A model generated the notes under the pieces. It saw only the letters and a list, made by a program, of their open reading frames with translations. It did no database searches and was not told the origin of the DNA. From a virus: a stretch of DNA of 54,209 nt. Positions 6,928 through 13,316 of this stretch are shown here, in pieces. The stretch spans positions 1-54,209 of the IMG/VR virus record IMGVR_UViG_3300028800_000117. One strand, 5' to 3'. Both the position numbers and the translations under genes were made by a program. Every line of letters begins with the position of its first letter. Position 1 is the first letter of the stretch.

Positions 6928-8333
6928 TTCTTCCGCCTCACACTCTCGACCGTATCGTTGAACGCCTTCACGCCGGGATAGGACATGGCCTTCTGCTGGC
7001 TCTTTGCCGCCTGATTGAGCGCCGTCTGATTGACCTCGACGAACGTGATTGGCGCGTGACCGCCGAGTCCCTTCCCGTCCCGCAGCGAGCAGATACCGGA
7101 AGCAATGTCGAGTACCAGGTCCTCGAGATTCGTCACCTCAGCCTTCCAGTTCTTCCGCTTCGAGATGCCCTTCTCTTCCGGCACCGCCGACTCGACATGC
7201 ACCGGCGGAAGGTAAACCGGAGCGGCCTGAATCGGTTCCGAGATCAACTTCTCTGCTGTGGAAGTGTCCCCACTCGCCAGCGCCTCATCGACGGCGCCCA
7301 ACGTCATCTGCTCGCCGCGCGCCTTGCGCTCTGCCTCAGCAGCCGCTTCCTGCTCTCGGCGTAACCGCTCCTGCTCGGCCAGGCGAATCCGCTCTTGCTC
7401 GTCGGCCCACATCACCCGCTGCCGCTTGACGTGCGCCATGGCCGTCTCGAACGGCTCCTTCGCCGCTTTGAGGAACCCTTGCGCTTTCTGGTACGGCGTC
7501 AGCAGGCACGACCGAATCGGGTCAAGGAAGTTCACCGCCCGATCCTGACAGGAAACGAGGAACTTCAGCCTCTCGCCGGCGTCGGCGTAACTTTTCGGAT
7601 CCGTTACCCGGACCGCCATGGCGTCCTGGGCCAACTCCCGGCTCTTGGCAATCGTGGCCTGAATCAGACCGTCCTGCTCAGTAAGTAGCCGGATGGCCTC
7701 TGCGGGCGTCTTGGGAGGCTCCAGCGGGGCCAGTACTGCAGGGACGGTCTGTAAGGCGTCCGGCTTCCCGTTCGTCGCTGTGGCGGCATCCTGTGAGGAT
7801 TGTGCCCCTGTTCCCGGCTTGGGGTGACAGAGAGAGCAGCACATGGTGCCGTCTGGGCGCTTCCAGTGTGGAACCGCTTTCATGTGGATGTAGCACTCGG
7901 ACAGTACCTCGTCACTCTCTGCGTAGACTGCGCCGGACTTTGACGGGGAATTCTCCGCGCCGCTGATCTCTTCGGCCTTCCTGATCACGGCGTGTTCCTG
8001 CTCAATGGCCGCAGTCGGAATTTCAGGCTGTTTCTCGAACTGCGATAGGTCCGCATCAGCCGCCACGTCCTTGCCGTCAACCTTCAACGGCGGTTTATCG
8101 CCTTCCTCGACCACCAGCACGTCGTACTTGTGCTTCATGTGCTCGTTGAAGAACCGGCCCTTGCTTTCGGCGGAGAGAAAGGACTCGTACACTTCCGGCT
8201 CGACGTTCTGGTAGCACTTCACCAGACCGCTCGGTTTGAAGCGCAGCGTCAACGTCCAATGGGCCTCGTCGTACAGGTAGCCATCGAACATGGAAGAATT
8301 GCAGGGGGTAAGAGTTACGGCAGGGTCGTTCAT
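6924..8333 (-). CDS. KTSC-domain protein with long coiled coil
   Basis: Protein of 469 residues with three parts. Residues about 10-72 form a KTSC domain (LTLRFKPSGLVKCYQNVEPEVYESFLSAESKGRFFNEH in outline). A central linker includes a CCSLCHPK cysteine cluster. From about 215 to 350 comes a long helical region with an Arg/Glu-rich coiled coil (DEQERIRLAEQERLRRE). The last 80 residues, with NWKAEVTNLEDLVLDI and a conserved-looking YPGVKAF, resemble phage proteins encoded near recombination genes. It is the first gene after its own promoter and starts the operon leading to dnaB. Precise role unknown. Confidence 0.7.
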   Translation of the reverse strand: MNDPAVTLTPCNSSMFDGYLYDEAHWTLTLRFKPSGLVKCYQNVEPEVYESFLSAESKGRFFNEHMKHKYDVLVVEEGDKPPLKVDGKDVAADADLSQFEKQPEIPTAAIEQEHAVIRKAEEISGAENSPSKSGAVYAESDEVLSECYIHMKAVPHWKRPDGTMCCSLCHPKPGTGAQSSQDAATATNGKPDALQTVPAVLAPLEPPKTPAEAIRLLTEQDGLIQATIAKSRELAQDAMAVRVTDPKSYADAGERLKFLVSCQDRAVNFLDPIRSCLLTPYQKAQGFLKAAKEPFETAMAHVKRQRVMWADEQERIRLAEQERLRREQEAAAEAERKARGEQMTLGAVDEALASGDTSTAEKLISEPIQAAPVYLPPVHVESAVPEEKGISKRKNWKAEVTNLEDLVLDIASGICSLRDGKGLGGHAPITFVEVNQTALNQAAKSQQKAMSYPGVKAFNDTVESVRRKK

Positions 8334-8364
8334 GGTCGTTACGTCCTTTCGTGCGATGGTTGCA

Positions 8365-8392
8365 ACTTAACTCAGGATGAGAGCAATTGCAA
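8365..8392 (-). promoter_or_regulatory. Promoter of the early operon ending in dnaB/Fic
   Basis: A -35 hexamer TTGCAA, 16 bases, and a weak -10 TTAAGT lie upstream of the 469-residue gene. The -35 sits inside the recurrent phage box TGCAAGCGTG (read on the plus strand). The -10 is poor, so confidence rests on the shared box. Confidence 0.4.
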
Positions 8393-8401
8393 GCGTGAAA
8401 A

Positions 8402-8884
8402 TTAACCGCCGTATCGAACAACGGCCTGCTTCATCTGCTCGACGAACAACTGCTTCTTGGCAACATAGTCCTCCGGGTACCCGTCTGGGTGATCCCTGTA
8501 TGCTTGTTCGTGACCGTCGAACAATTGTAGGTAATACGGCCAACGCTTCTTACCTTCTGCTAACTCCTTCCAGCAATACTCGCAGAGCGGCATCGAACCG
8601 GAATTGTCTACCCATGTCGTATGGAACTCAACGATGGGCCATGGCACCCCGCATCGCTGGCAGGACATAATTCCTCCCATTGCGTGTTGCAACCACGGAG
8701 CCAATGCCCTGCAGATATACATCCGTTCGGATGCAACATCATCCTTGTCTCCGGTTGCCCGTCGCTGGCGAACGATATAGGTTTTCCCGTCGGCACTATA
8801 AGTCAAGTCTTCCCGCTGGATTCTCGGAAGGCAGATCGTTGGCGGAAATAACTTCTTCATCAATCTAACAAGGGTGTTCTTCAT
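8402..8884 (-). CDS. Zinc-ribbon protein
   Basis: Protein of 160 residues. The middle holds CQRCGVPWPIVEFHTTW followed after about 12 residues by CEYCWKELAEGKK, a treble-clef or ribbon-like four-cysteine site. The N-terminus is basic (LVRLMKKLFPP) and a strand-rich part with YSADGKTYIVRQRRATG precedes it; the C-terminus is helical. Possibly a nucleic-acid-binding accessory protein; no family name can be given. It overlaps the upstream gene by four bases and ends just before the promoter of the following operon. Confidence 0.7.
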   Translation of the reverse strand: MKNTLVRLMKKLFPPTICLPRIQREDLTYSADGKTYIVRQRRATGDKDDVASERMYICRALAPWLQHAMGGIMSCQRCGVPWPIVEFHTTWVDNSGSMPLCEYCWKELAEGKKRWPYYLQLFDGHEQAYRDHPDGYPEDYVAKKQLFVEQMKQAVVRYGG

Positions 8885-9063
8885 ACAATCGCCTCCAGCA
8901 ACCGTTTCGCCTCATCGCAGAACCAACTCACGCTGTGATACCGCGCCTGGAGCCGGTTGCCGCTGTTGTCCAATTCGTACTTCGTGCCCGTGAACGAACT
9001 CACGCAGGCGCGGCAGGAGCGCAGGTGGAGCAGGTACGCGTCGCGACGGGCCTCATAAGTCAT
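8881..9063 (-). CDS. Small hypothetical protein
   Basis: Protein of 60 residues, MTYEARRDAYLLHLRSCRAC at the N-terminus, then a C-terminal helix (FCDEAKRLLEAIV). CRAC and a later Cys could bind metal. The ATG overlaps the end of the acidic gene upstream by 11 bases; its stop overlaps the next start. Confidence 0.6.
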   Translation of the reverse strand: MTYEARRDAYLLHLRSCRACVSSFTGTKYELDNSGNRLQARYHSVSWFCDEAKRLLEAIV

Positions 9064-9229
9064 TCAGGTCTTCTTCTGCCTCGCACTCTTCGCAATCCTC
9101 AGAGAACGGAACGCCGTGGTCGCAGCAATCTTCTTCGTCGTCCTCTTCGTAATCGTCGTCGAAGCGGTCGCCAGCTAGTTCCCCCGGAGGAGCGTTCCAC
9201 GGAGTTCGACCCCAATTAGGTTCAGACAC
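9053..9229 (-). CDS. Highly acidic 58-residue protein (GTG start)
   Basis: A short frame starting with GTG, MSEPNWGRTPWNAPP, followed by a strongly acidic stretch (FDDDYEEDDEEDCCDHG) and CEECEAEEDLNDL. About 40 percent of the last 35 residues are Asp or Glu, with five Cys. Such acidic peptides can act as DNA mimics or bind basic host proteins, but that is only a guess. Overlap with both neighbours (8 and 11 bases) supports it as a real operon member. Confidence 0.6.
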   Translation of the reverse strand: MSEPNWGRTPWNAPPGELAGDRFDDDYEEDDEEDCCDHGVPFSEDCEECEAEEDLNDL

Positions 9230-9419
9230 TGGTAACGCTCCTCTCCGCGATCAACTTGCGCCCATCGCCCCAATACGCCAGCCAGAACTGGACGATGGGA
9301 TTGCCGCGAAACTCTTCCAGCACTTCGCACAGGTGCTTGAAGTGAACGTGGCTGTCCATCGCTCCGCCCTTCGTTATCAGACGACCGCAGTACTTGCACG
9401 GGATCTTCACGCAGTTCAT
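9222..9419 (-). CDS. C2H2-like zinc-finger protein
   Basis: Protein of 65 residues starting at an ATG in an ATGA overlap. CKYCGRLITKGGAMDSHVHFKH (about 8-29) has the Cys-Cys-His-His layout of a classical finger, followed by an amphipathic C-terminal part. Small C2H2-like proteins in phages are usually of unknown target. It is adjacent to another one-finger protein, so the two may be a duplicated pair. Confidence 0.65.
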   Translation of the reverse strand: MNCVKIPCKYCGRLITKGGAMDSHVHFKHLCEVLEEFRGNPIVQFWLAYWGDGRKLIAERSVTSV

Positions 9420-9691
9420 TTCGGCAGCATCTCCACAGCAAGGCGGATGATGTTTGCGTTCCGCGCCCATTCCGCCCGCCATGCCCTTAGCACCTTCAGT
9501 TCATCGTCGTCTCTCCGGTGACTTTCTCTCATCGCACGGAGAGCGGATTCAGCGAGCGGATCGCCAAGACCACAGACATCCCAACACGAGTAGCCGTCCT
9601 CGGGATGCTTATCGCGATAATGCTCCCGCATCTTTTCGACTGTTTCGGTGCATCGACCGCAAACACCGCACTTGTAGTTACGCTCCGCCAT
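9416..9691 (-). CDS. C2H2-like zinc-finger protein
   Basis: Protein of 91 residues. The N-terminus CGVCGRCTETVEKMREHYRDKH holds a one-finger C2H2 motif and the rest is helical (ALRAMRESHRRDDDELKVLRAWRAEW), likely a coiled coil or dimer arm. The start directly abuts the upstream exonuclease stop; the stop overlaps the next gene as ATGA. DNA binding is plausible but unproven. Confidence 0.65.
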   Translation of the reverse strand: MAERNYKCGVCGRCTETVEKMREHYRDKHPEDGYSCWDVCGLGDPLAESALRAMRESHRRDDDELKVLRAWRAEWARNANIIRLAVEMLPK

Positions 9692-10342
9692 TTACTCACC
9701 CTCCATGAGTTTCTGCCCATGCGCCAACCGCTCATGCACCACGGTCAGCGCCGAGACGAACACATGCACGTCGTACTCGTGCCGCTCGTACACGTTGGTC
9801 TTGTACTTCCCCGTATTCAACAACTGCACCGCCCACCGCCGGGCCCGGCCACAGCGATTCGTGTTGAAGATTGCCAGTTCCTGCGCGGCCGTCTGAAACG
9901 CCCAACTCGGTTGCGCCTGGGCAACGGTCTTAAGCTCCACCACGGTCGGAAACTTGCCGCGAGAGCCGAGCACATCCGGCGTGACTCCGAAGGCCATGCC
10001 GTGTACGCAGGCGATCATCGGCTTCTCGACGAAATCGGGATCGGGTTCGAAGCCGGACTCGTGCAGGAACTTCTTGTAGGCTTCGACGTAGGGCATGATC
10101 TCGTCAGTCTGCCACGAAGGGTCAAAGTCTCCGTACCGCGCCAGCGCCCACGCAACTTGATGCACCGCCGTTCCGCGACGCGCGGCGTTCTCCATGACCT
10201 CTTTGGAAATGCAACCGTTGTAACTGGACAGGCCGGAGAGCGAAAGCACCTGGGTCAGCGACGGAACCCACTTCCCGTTCACGTCGCGGTACTCGTGCGG
10301 CGAGTCACAGTAGCTGCCGCCCGGGATTTGAACCGTGCTCAT
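9692..10342 (-). CDS. PD-(D/E)XK exonuclease, RecB/Cas4-like
   Basis: Protein of 216 residues. Key residues of the RecB-type nuclease fold are visible: RRGTAVHQ with His61, then GVTPDVLG with Asp123, then VVELKT with Glu136 and Lys138, and a later Gln-containing helix (FQTAAQELAIF). This arrangement is the catalytic core of phage recombination exonucleases that resect double-strand ends to give the single strand used by a RecT/Erf annealing protein. A RecT-like gene lies about 2 kb upstream in the same direction, so the two probably form a recombination pair. Start by ATGA overlap. Confidence 0.85.
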   Translation of the reverse strand: MSTVQIPGGSYCDSPHEYRDVNGKWVPSLTQVLSLSGLSSYNGCISKEVMENAARRGTAVHQVAWALARYGDFDPSWQTDEIMPYVEAYKKFLHESGFEPDPDFVEKPMIACVHGMAFGVTPDVLGSRGKFPTVVELKTVAQAQPSWAFQTAAQELAIFNTNRCGRARRWAVQLLNTGKYKTNVYERHEYDVHVFVSALTVVHERLAHGQKLMEGE

Positions 10343-10476
10343 CGGCTATTCAATCTCCTCATCGCCTGGAAGATGATGTCGATCGCACAGGCCCGGTTCA
10401 GAGACGGCATGTGGTGCAACTGCAAGTACCACCAGACGTGAAACAGGATCATCTTCCCGATGTCGCGCTCGTTCAC
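10339..10476 (-). CDS. 45-residue protein (GTG start)
   Basis: Small frame opening with GTG in a GTGA junction and ending in an ATGA junction with the exonuclease gene, so coupled on both sides. Sequence begins MNERDIGKMILFHVWWYLQL and ends in a basic helix. Possibly a helical partner of the exonuclease; nothing else can be said. Confidence 0.55.
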   Translation of the reverse strand: MNERDIGKMILFHVWWYLQLHHMPSLNRACAIDIIFQAMRRLNSR

Positions 10477-10709
10477 GGTTTCACCTGCGGAGGCTTCTCG
10501 CCGTTATCCAGAGCCCAGATAGTTCCGATTGCAGGCTGGCATTGATCGTTGAGCGCGTAGTAAGTGATGCGCATGTACATCTGGCCGCGCGATGGGGCCA
10601 TCGACGAATCTGAACGGACTTCTCTCAGGTCGATGTGGTACGCGCCGCTACCATCCCGATTGCCAGCGAAACCACTATTTACAACCTCGAATCTCGGTGA
10701 TGCGATCAT
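10473..10709 (-). CDS. Hypothetical protein
   Basis: Protein of 78 residues, MIASPRFEVVNSGFAGN, rich in beta-forming segments (SGAYHIDLREV, QMYMRITYYALND). The ATG overlaps the upstream stop as ATGA and has GAGG at a good distance; a longer start in frame is possible. No family recognised. Confidence 0.55.
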   Translation of the reverse strand: MIASPRFEVVNSGFAGNRDGSGAYHIDLREVRSDSSMAPSRGQMYMRITYYALNDQCQPAIGTIWALDNGEKPPQVKP

Positions 10710-11017
10710 CGTCTGAACCTCATGTGCCAAACTTCCGGCGAGTCCTCATCGCCATTGTCGCAGTCGTGGTCCTCGGTCCACCGCTTCTCCAGTAACCGTG
10801 TCTCGCCGTAGATGCGAGCCAAGTCCTCGTCCGAGCACACTTGGTCGAGATGCAGGTCGGTATCTCCGAACGCGCTGACGATCACCGGAGCACACACGCC
10901 GTTGCCGTAGGGCACGCCTGACGGCTTACTGGCGTGGTGCGAGTAGAGCGCAATGCCTGCGCCGGCGCCGAGGGCGATGGCCAGCAGGTAGGACGAGATG
11001 AGGAGTAGGCGATTCAT
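10706..11017 (-). CDS. Small membrane-anchored or secreted protein
   Basis: Protein of 103 residues with a hydrophobic N-terminal segment (LLLISSYLLAIALGAGAGIALY, about 4-25) serving as signal anchor, followed by an acidic soluble part containing two Cys pairs. The extracytoplasmic domain is probably about 75 residues. Superinfection exclusion or envelope interaction would be typical for such early phage proteins, but this is inference. ATGA overlaps at both ends. Confidence 0.6.
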   Translation of the reverse strand: MNRLLLISSYLLAIALGAGAGIALYSHHASKPSGVPYGNGVCAPVIVSAFGDTDLHLDQVCSDEDLARIYGETRLLEKRWTEDHDCDNGDEDSPEVWHMRFRR

Positions 11018-11283
11018 TTGGAAACTTTGGACTCGTACTCAGACATGGCTACGAATGTGCGCTTTAGTAACGCCTCCAGTAATATCGACACATCGCCACT
11101 GACCAATATGCTAGGTTCCACTGTTTCGGCTGTAAGGCGAACTGTGACCCTGAAGTCCTGACTGCGCCACGAAAAACGAATTGCATCGCTTTCCGATGTC
11201 GTGTCAATCTTCGTCATCTGCTCCGAGTACGGCAGTGCACGAATGATAATTTCCAGTAATCGATCTTTCGTAATCTCGCTCAT
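11014..11283 (-). CDS. Hypothetical protein
   Basis: Protein of 89 residues, MSEITKDRLLEIIIRAL, then a short beta region (SDAIRFSWRSQDFRVTVRLTAETVEPSI in outline) and a helical end. A GTG two codons upstream is an alternative start; AAGGTG precedes both. No domain identified; it opens the coupled run of small genes leading to the exonuclease. Confidence 0.55.
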   Translation of the reverse strand: MSEITKDRLLEIIIRALPYSEQMTKIDTTSESDAIRFSWRSQDFRVTVRLTAETVEPSILVSGDVSILLEALLKRTFVAMSEYESKVSK

Positions 11284-11424
11284 GATCACCTTTCCAGAAA
11301 CTCCCGACCCCGCCTAAGCCGCGATGCCCGAGCAGGACGCGCCTACAGGCCGAGGCCGGAAGTTGCCGCTGTCCCCAACCGAGGCACGCCAGAGCGTAGG
11401 TCGCGCGTGAGCCGGGGAAGACCG

Positions 11425-11619
11425 TTAGACTGCGATTTTCTCGCCGGGAACCTTGTTGGTCCCGAAGTGCTTGCGAAGATGCCGCTCGACGAATTGGCTG
11501 ATAGTTCGCTCATCGTCGAGCGCTTGCTTTTCGATCTCGCCGTACAACTCCGGCAACAATCGAACCGTGATGCTGCGTTTGCCGTCGTCAGTCTTTGCTG
11601 CTTCTGTGTCTTTCGCCAC
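11425..11619 (-). CDS. Ribbon-helix-helix DNA-binding protein
   Basis: Protein of 64 residues. KRSITVRLLPELYGEIEKQALDDERTISQFVERHLRKHFG in outline is the Arc/CopG pattern: one strand (SITVRL), helix A (ELYGEIEKQALD), a turn, and helix B (TISQFVERHLRKH). Such proteins dimerise and bind short palindromic operators with the paired strands. An AAGGAG site precedes the ATG. One copy of the phage-wide palindrome TCTACGCGTAGA lies 34-45 bases upstream of the start, making self-regulation likely. No toxin gene is adjacent. Confidence 0.8.
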   Translation of the reverse strand: MAKDTEAAKTDDGKRSITVRLLPELYGEIEKQALDDERTISQFVERHLRKHFGTNKVPGEKIAV

Positions 11620-11652
11620 TGAGTAGTTCTCCTTGTTGATGGTTTGAAATTG

Positions 11653-11664
11653 TCTACGCGTAGA
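11653..11664. promoter_or_regulatory. Palindrome TCTACGCGTAGA, copy 1
   Basis: Perfect 12-base palindrome between two genes, upstream of the ribbon-helix-helix gene. It is one of five exact copies in the window. Candidate operator for that protein. Confidence 0.55.
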
Positions 11665-11668
11665 ACGC

Positions 11669-12151
11669 TTAGTAATTGCTGCCGGTCATTGTGAACACAA
11701 CCCTCACGACTCTAGGGTCGTCCTTAAAGTACTTACTACGCCATTCCATCTTTTCTCCGGGATCAATTGTTTCATCACCGGAGATAACGTAGTTGCTGTC
11801 ATGAGCTACTACCGTACCGTCGGGGGCGTAACCCTTGTACAAGACCTGCGCGTAGTGAATCGGCCTGTGACCGGAATTGTGAAACCTGACCAGAGCGTAG
11901 TCTCCATCAAGGTCGATGGTGTCGATCTGGAGCGGTTCGCTTTCAATATTCTTTGGTTCCAGTTTGATCGGCTCTTTCGGGAGAACCTTAGCCCCGACGT
12001 ACACGTTGCGACGGTTTTCTTGGCTGACTTCCTTGCCGAACCTGTGCGCTCCGCGAACGAAGGTGAGCCAATAGATAGCTGCCAACCCAAGCACGGCAGG
12101 AATGGCGAACAGGGAGAATGTTGAAATTCCTCTAAAGTTGATGTCGTACAT
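11669..12151 (-). CDS. Membrane-anchored protein of unknown function
   Basis: Protein of 160 residues with one N-terminal transmembrane segment (FSLFAIPAVLGLAAIYWLTFV, about 12-32) and a beta-rich soluble domain after it (YALVRFHNSGHRPIHYAQVLYKGYAPDG in outline) that looks like an immunoglobulin-like or FxLYD-type fold. The N-terminus would face the cytoplasm. AAGGAG precedes the ATG. Possibly an envelope-modifying or exclusion protein. Confidence 0.65.
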   Translation of the reverse strand: MYDINFRGISTFSLFAIPAVLGLAAIYWLTFVRGAHRFGKEVSQENRRNVYVGAKVLPKEPIKLEPKNIESEPLQIDTIDLDGDYALVRFHNSGHRPIHYAQVLYKGYAPDGTVVAHDSNYVISGDETIDPGEKMEWRSKYFKDDPRVVRVVFTMTGSNY

Positions 12152-12283
12152 GGTGTCTCCTTACTGATCTTCGCGAGGGATGCGACCCGGCTATACTGCC
12201 AAGCCCAACTGCTCAAAGACCGCATCCCCTATCCGCCGCCAGCATTGTAATGACCTGCGCGCAATATGGCGGCGGAATCCCGT

Positions 12284-13180
12284 TTACTGCCCCTGCTCGA
12301 CCGGTTCAGCGTCGGGATTCCCGGCGTTGTCGGTCGGCACAGGCGCTTCCTGCTTCACTGGTTCGGGCTTCGACTGCGCCCACTCCATGCACTTCGCATA
12401 GTGCTTCTCAGGAATCATGTCGCTGGTGTCGGCGCCGGAAATCTCCTTCATCTTCGCCTTCGCCTGCTCGACCGTCCAACCGGAATTTTTCCAGCAGCGG
12501 TAAAAGGCCATAGCCTTCTCGCCCTTACCGATGGGGACGTCGCCGGGATCTTGCGACGGAATGCTGCGCTGGCGATCCTGCTCGACCAGTGCACCGCCTT
12601 CGATCACTTCGTAGTCCTGGGCCTCTTCGACAGAGACGATGCCCCTGAGCACATCGGCGAACGTGTCTCGACCACAGAAACTGCGCGCTCGCATCTGGAA
12701 CATGCGGTCACCGTACTTCTTGTAGATGTCCTTGCCGAGAAGATCGGCCTTGGCGGCGTCCGCGAACCCGAAACGGACCTCGTGCACTTCATTGCCGCGG
12801 CGCTTCATCTGGCACACGGCCACGCGGGTCTTGTCGGCCCCCTCAAACCATTCCTTGTGCCACTCGTAGTTGGGGCTGGCCTGAATCAGAGCGAGTAGCG
12901 CATCACCCCAGACCGCTCCGCGCCCGTTGATCACACTGATCGACTGGATGGATTGCATTGGCGCGAGGCCAAGTTCGGCTCCCATCTGGATTGCGATGAG
13001 AACATTCTCCGGCTTACCTTTGTAATCTTTCGGCGCGAGCTCGCTGTTCGCGACGAACTTGCAGAAGGTGATGGCTTCGTCCAGAGATCGCGGCGCGAAC
13101 GATGTCGGCGCTTTCTGGAGCATGGATGGTACCTGTGCTTTCGCAAGAGATAGTTCGTTCTTTACTTCTGTCTCGGGCAT
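12284..13180 (-). CDS. recT: RecT-family single-strand annealing protein
   Basis: Protein of 298 residues starting MPETEVKNELS, supported by AAAGGAACG upstream. The conserved RecT core is clear: LAPKDYKGKPENVLIAIQMG (about 53-72) then AELGLAPMQSIQSISVINGRGAVWGDALLALIQ in outline, then FGFADAAKADLL and MFQMRARSFCGRD near 175-190. It would anneal homologous single strands and drive phage recombination or concatemer formation, together with the nearby PD-(D/E)XK exonuclease. The C-terminal 60 residues are Pro/Glu-rich and disordered. Expressed from its own strong promoter. Confidence 0.93.
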   Translation of the reverse strand: MPETEVKNELSLAKAQVPSMLQKAPTSFAPRSLDEAITFCKFVANSELAPKDYKGKPENVLIAIQMGAELGLAPMQSIQSISVINGRGAVWGDALLALIQASPNYEWHKEWFEGADKTRVAVCQMKRRGNEVHEVRFGFADAAKADLLGKDIYKKYGDRMFQMRARSFCGRDTFADVLRGIVSVEEAQDYEVIEGGALVEQDRQRSIPSQDPGDVPIGKGEKAMAFYRCWKNSGWTVEQAKAKMKEISGADTSDMIPEKHYAKCMEWAQSKPEPVKQEAPVPTDNAGNPDAEPVEQGQ

Positions 13181-13235
13181 TTTGTATCGTTCCTTTCGTT
13201 CGAGGGCGTCGTTATTCGTGAGGATGACGGTTGCA

Positions 13236-13264
13236 AATGTAAACCCGCCATGCTTGCATGTCAA
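13236..13264 (-). promoter_or_regulatory. Sigma-70 promoter of recT
   Basis: Consensus -35 TTGACA, exactly 17 bases, -10 TACATT, followed about 56 bases later by the recT start. The spacer begins TGCAAGCATGG, a variant of the recurrent phage box. It immediately follows the terminator of the Ro gene. Confidence 0.85.
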
Positions 13265-13267
13265 GAA

Positions 13268-13303
13268 TTAAAAATGGGCGCTGCAGTTTTCCCGCAACGC
13301 CCA
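13268..13303 (-). terminator. Rho-independent terminator of the Y RNA-Ro operon
   Basis: A ten-base-pair stem (TGGGCGTTGC / GCAGCGCCCA, one G-U) with a nine-base loop is followed on the minus strand by TTTTTAA. It lies just after the Ro stop codon and just before the recT promoter, so it separates the two units. Confidence 0.88.
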
Positions 13304-13316
13304 CGATCCTACTTAG

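Noticed and set aside
11290-11424. A structured RNA in the G+C-rich gap with nested inverted repeats
   Set aside because: Repeats are short and no fold dominates; nothing convincing beyond a low-complexity intergenic sequence.
12196-12283. A possible continuation of RecT in the same frame after its stop (ending CWRRIGDAVFEQLGLAV)
   Set aside because: No standard start codon follows the TAA and readthrough is not indicated; left unannotated.
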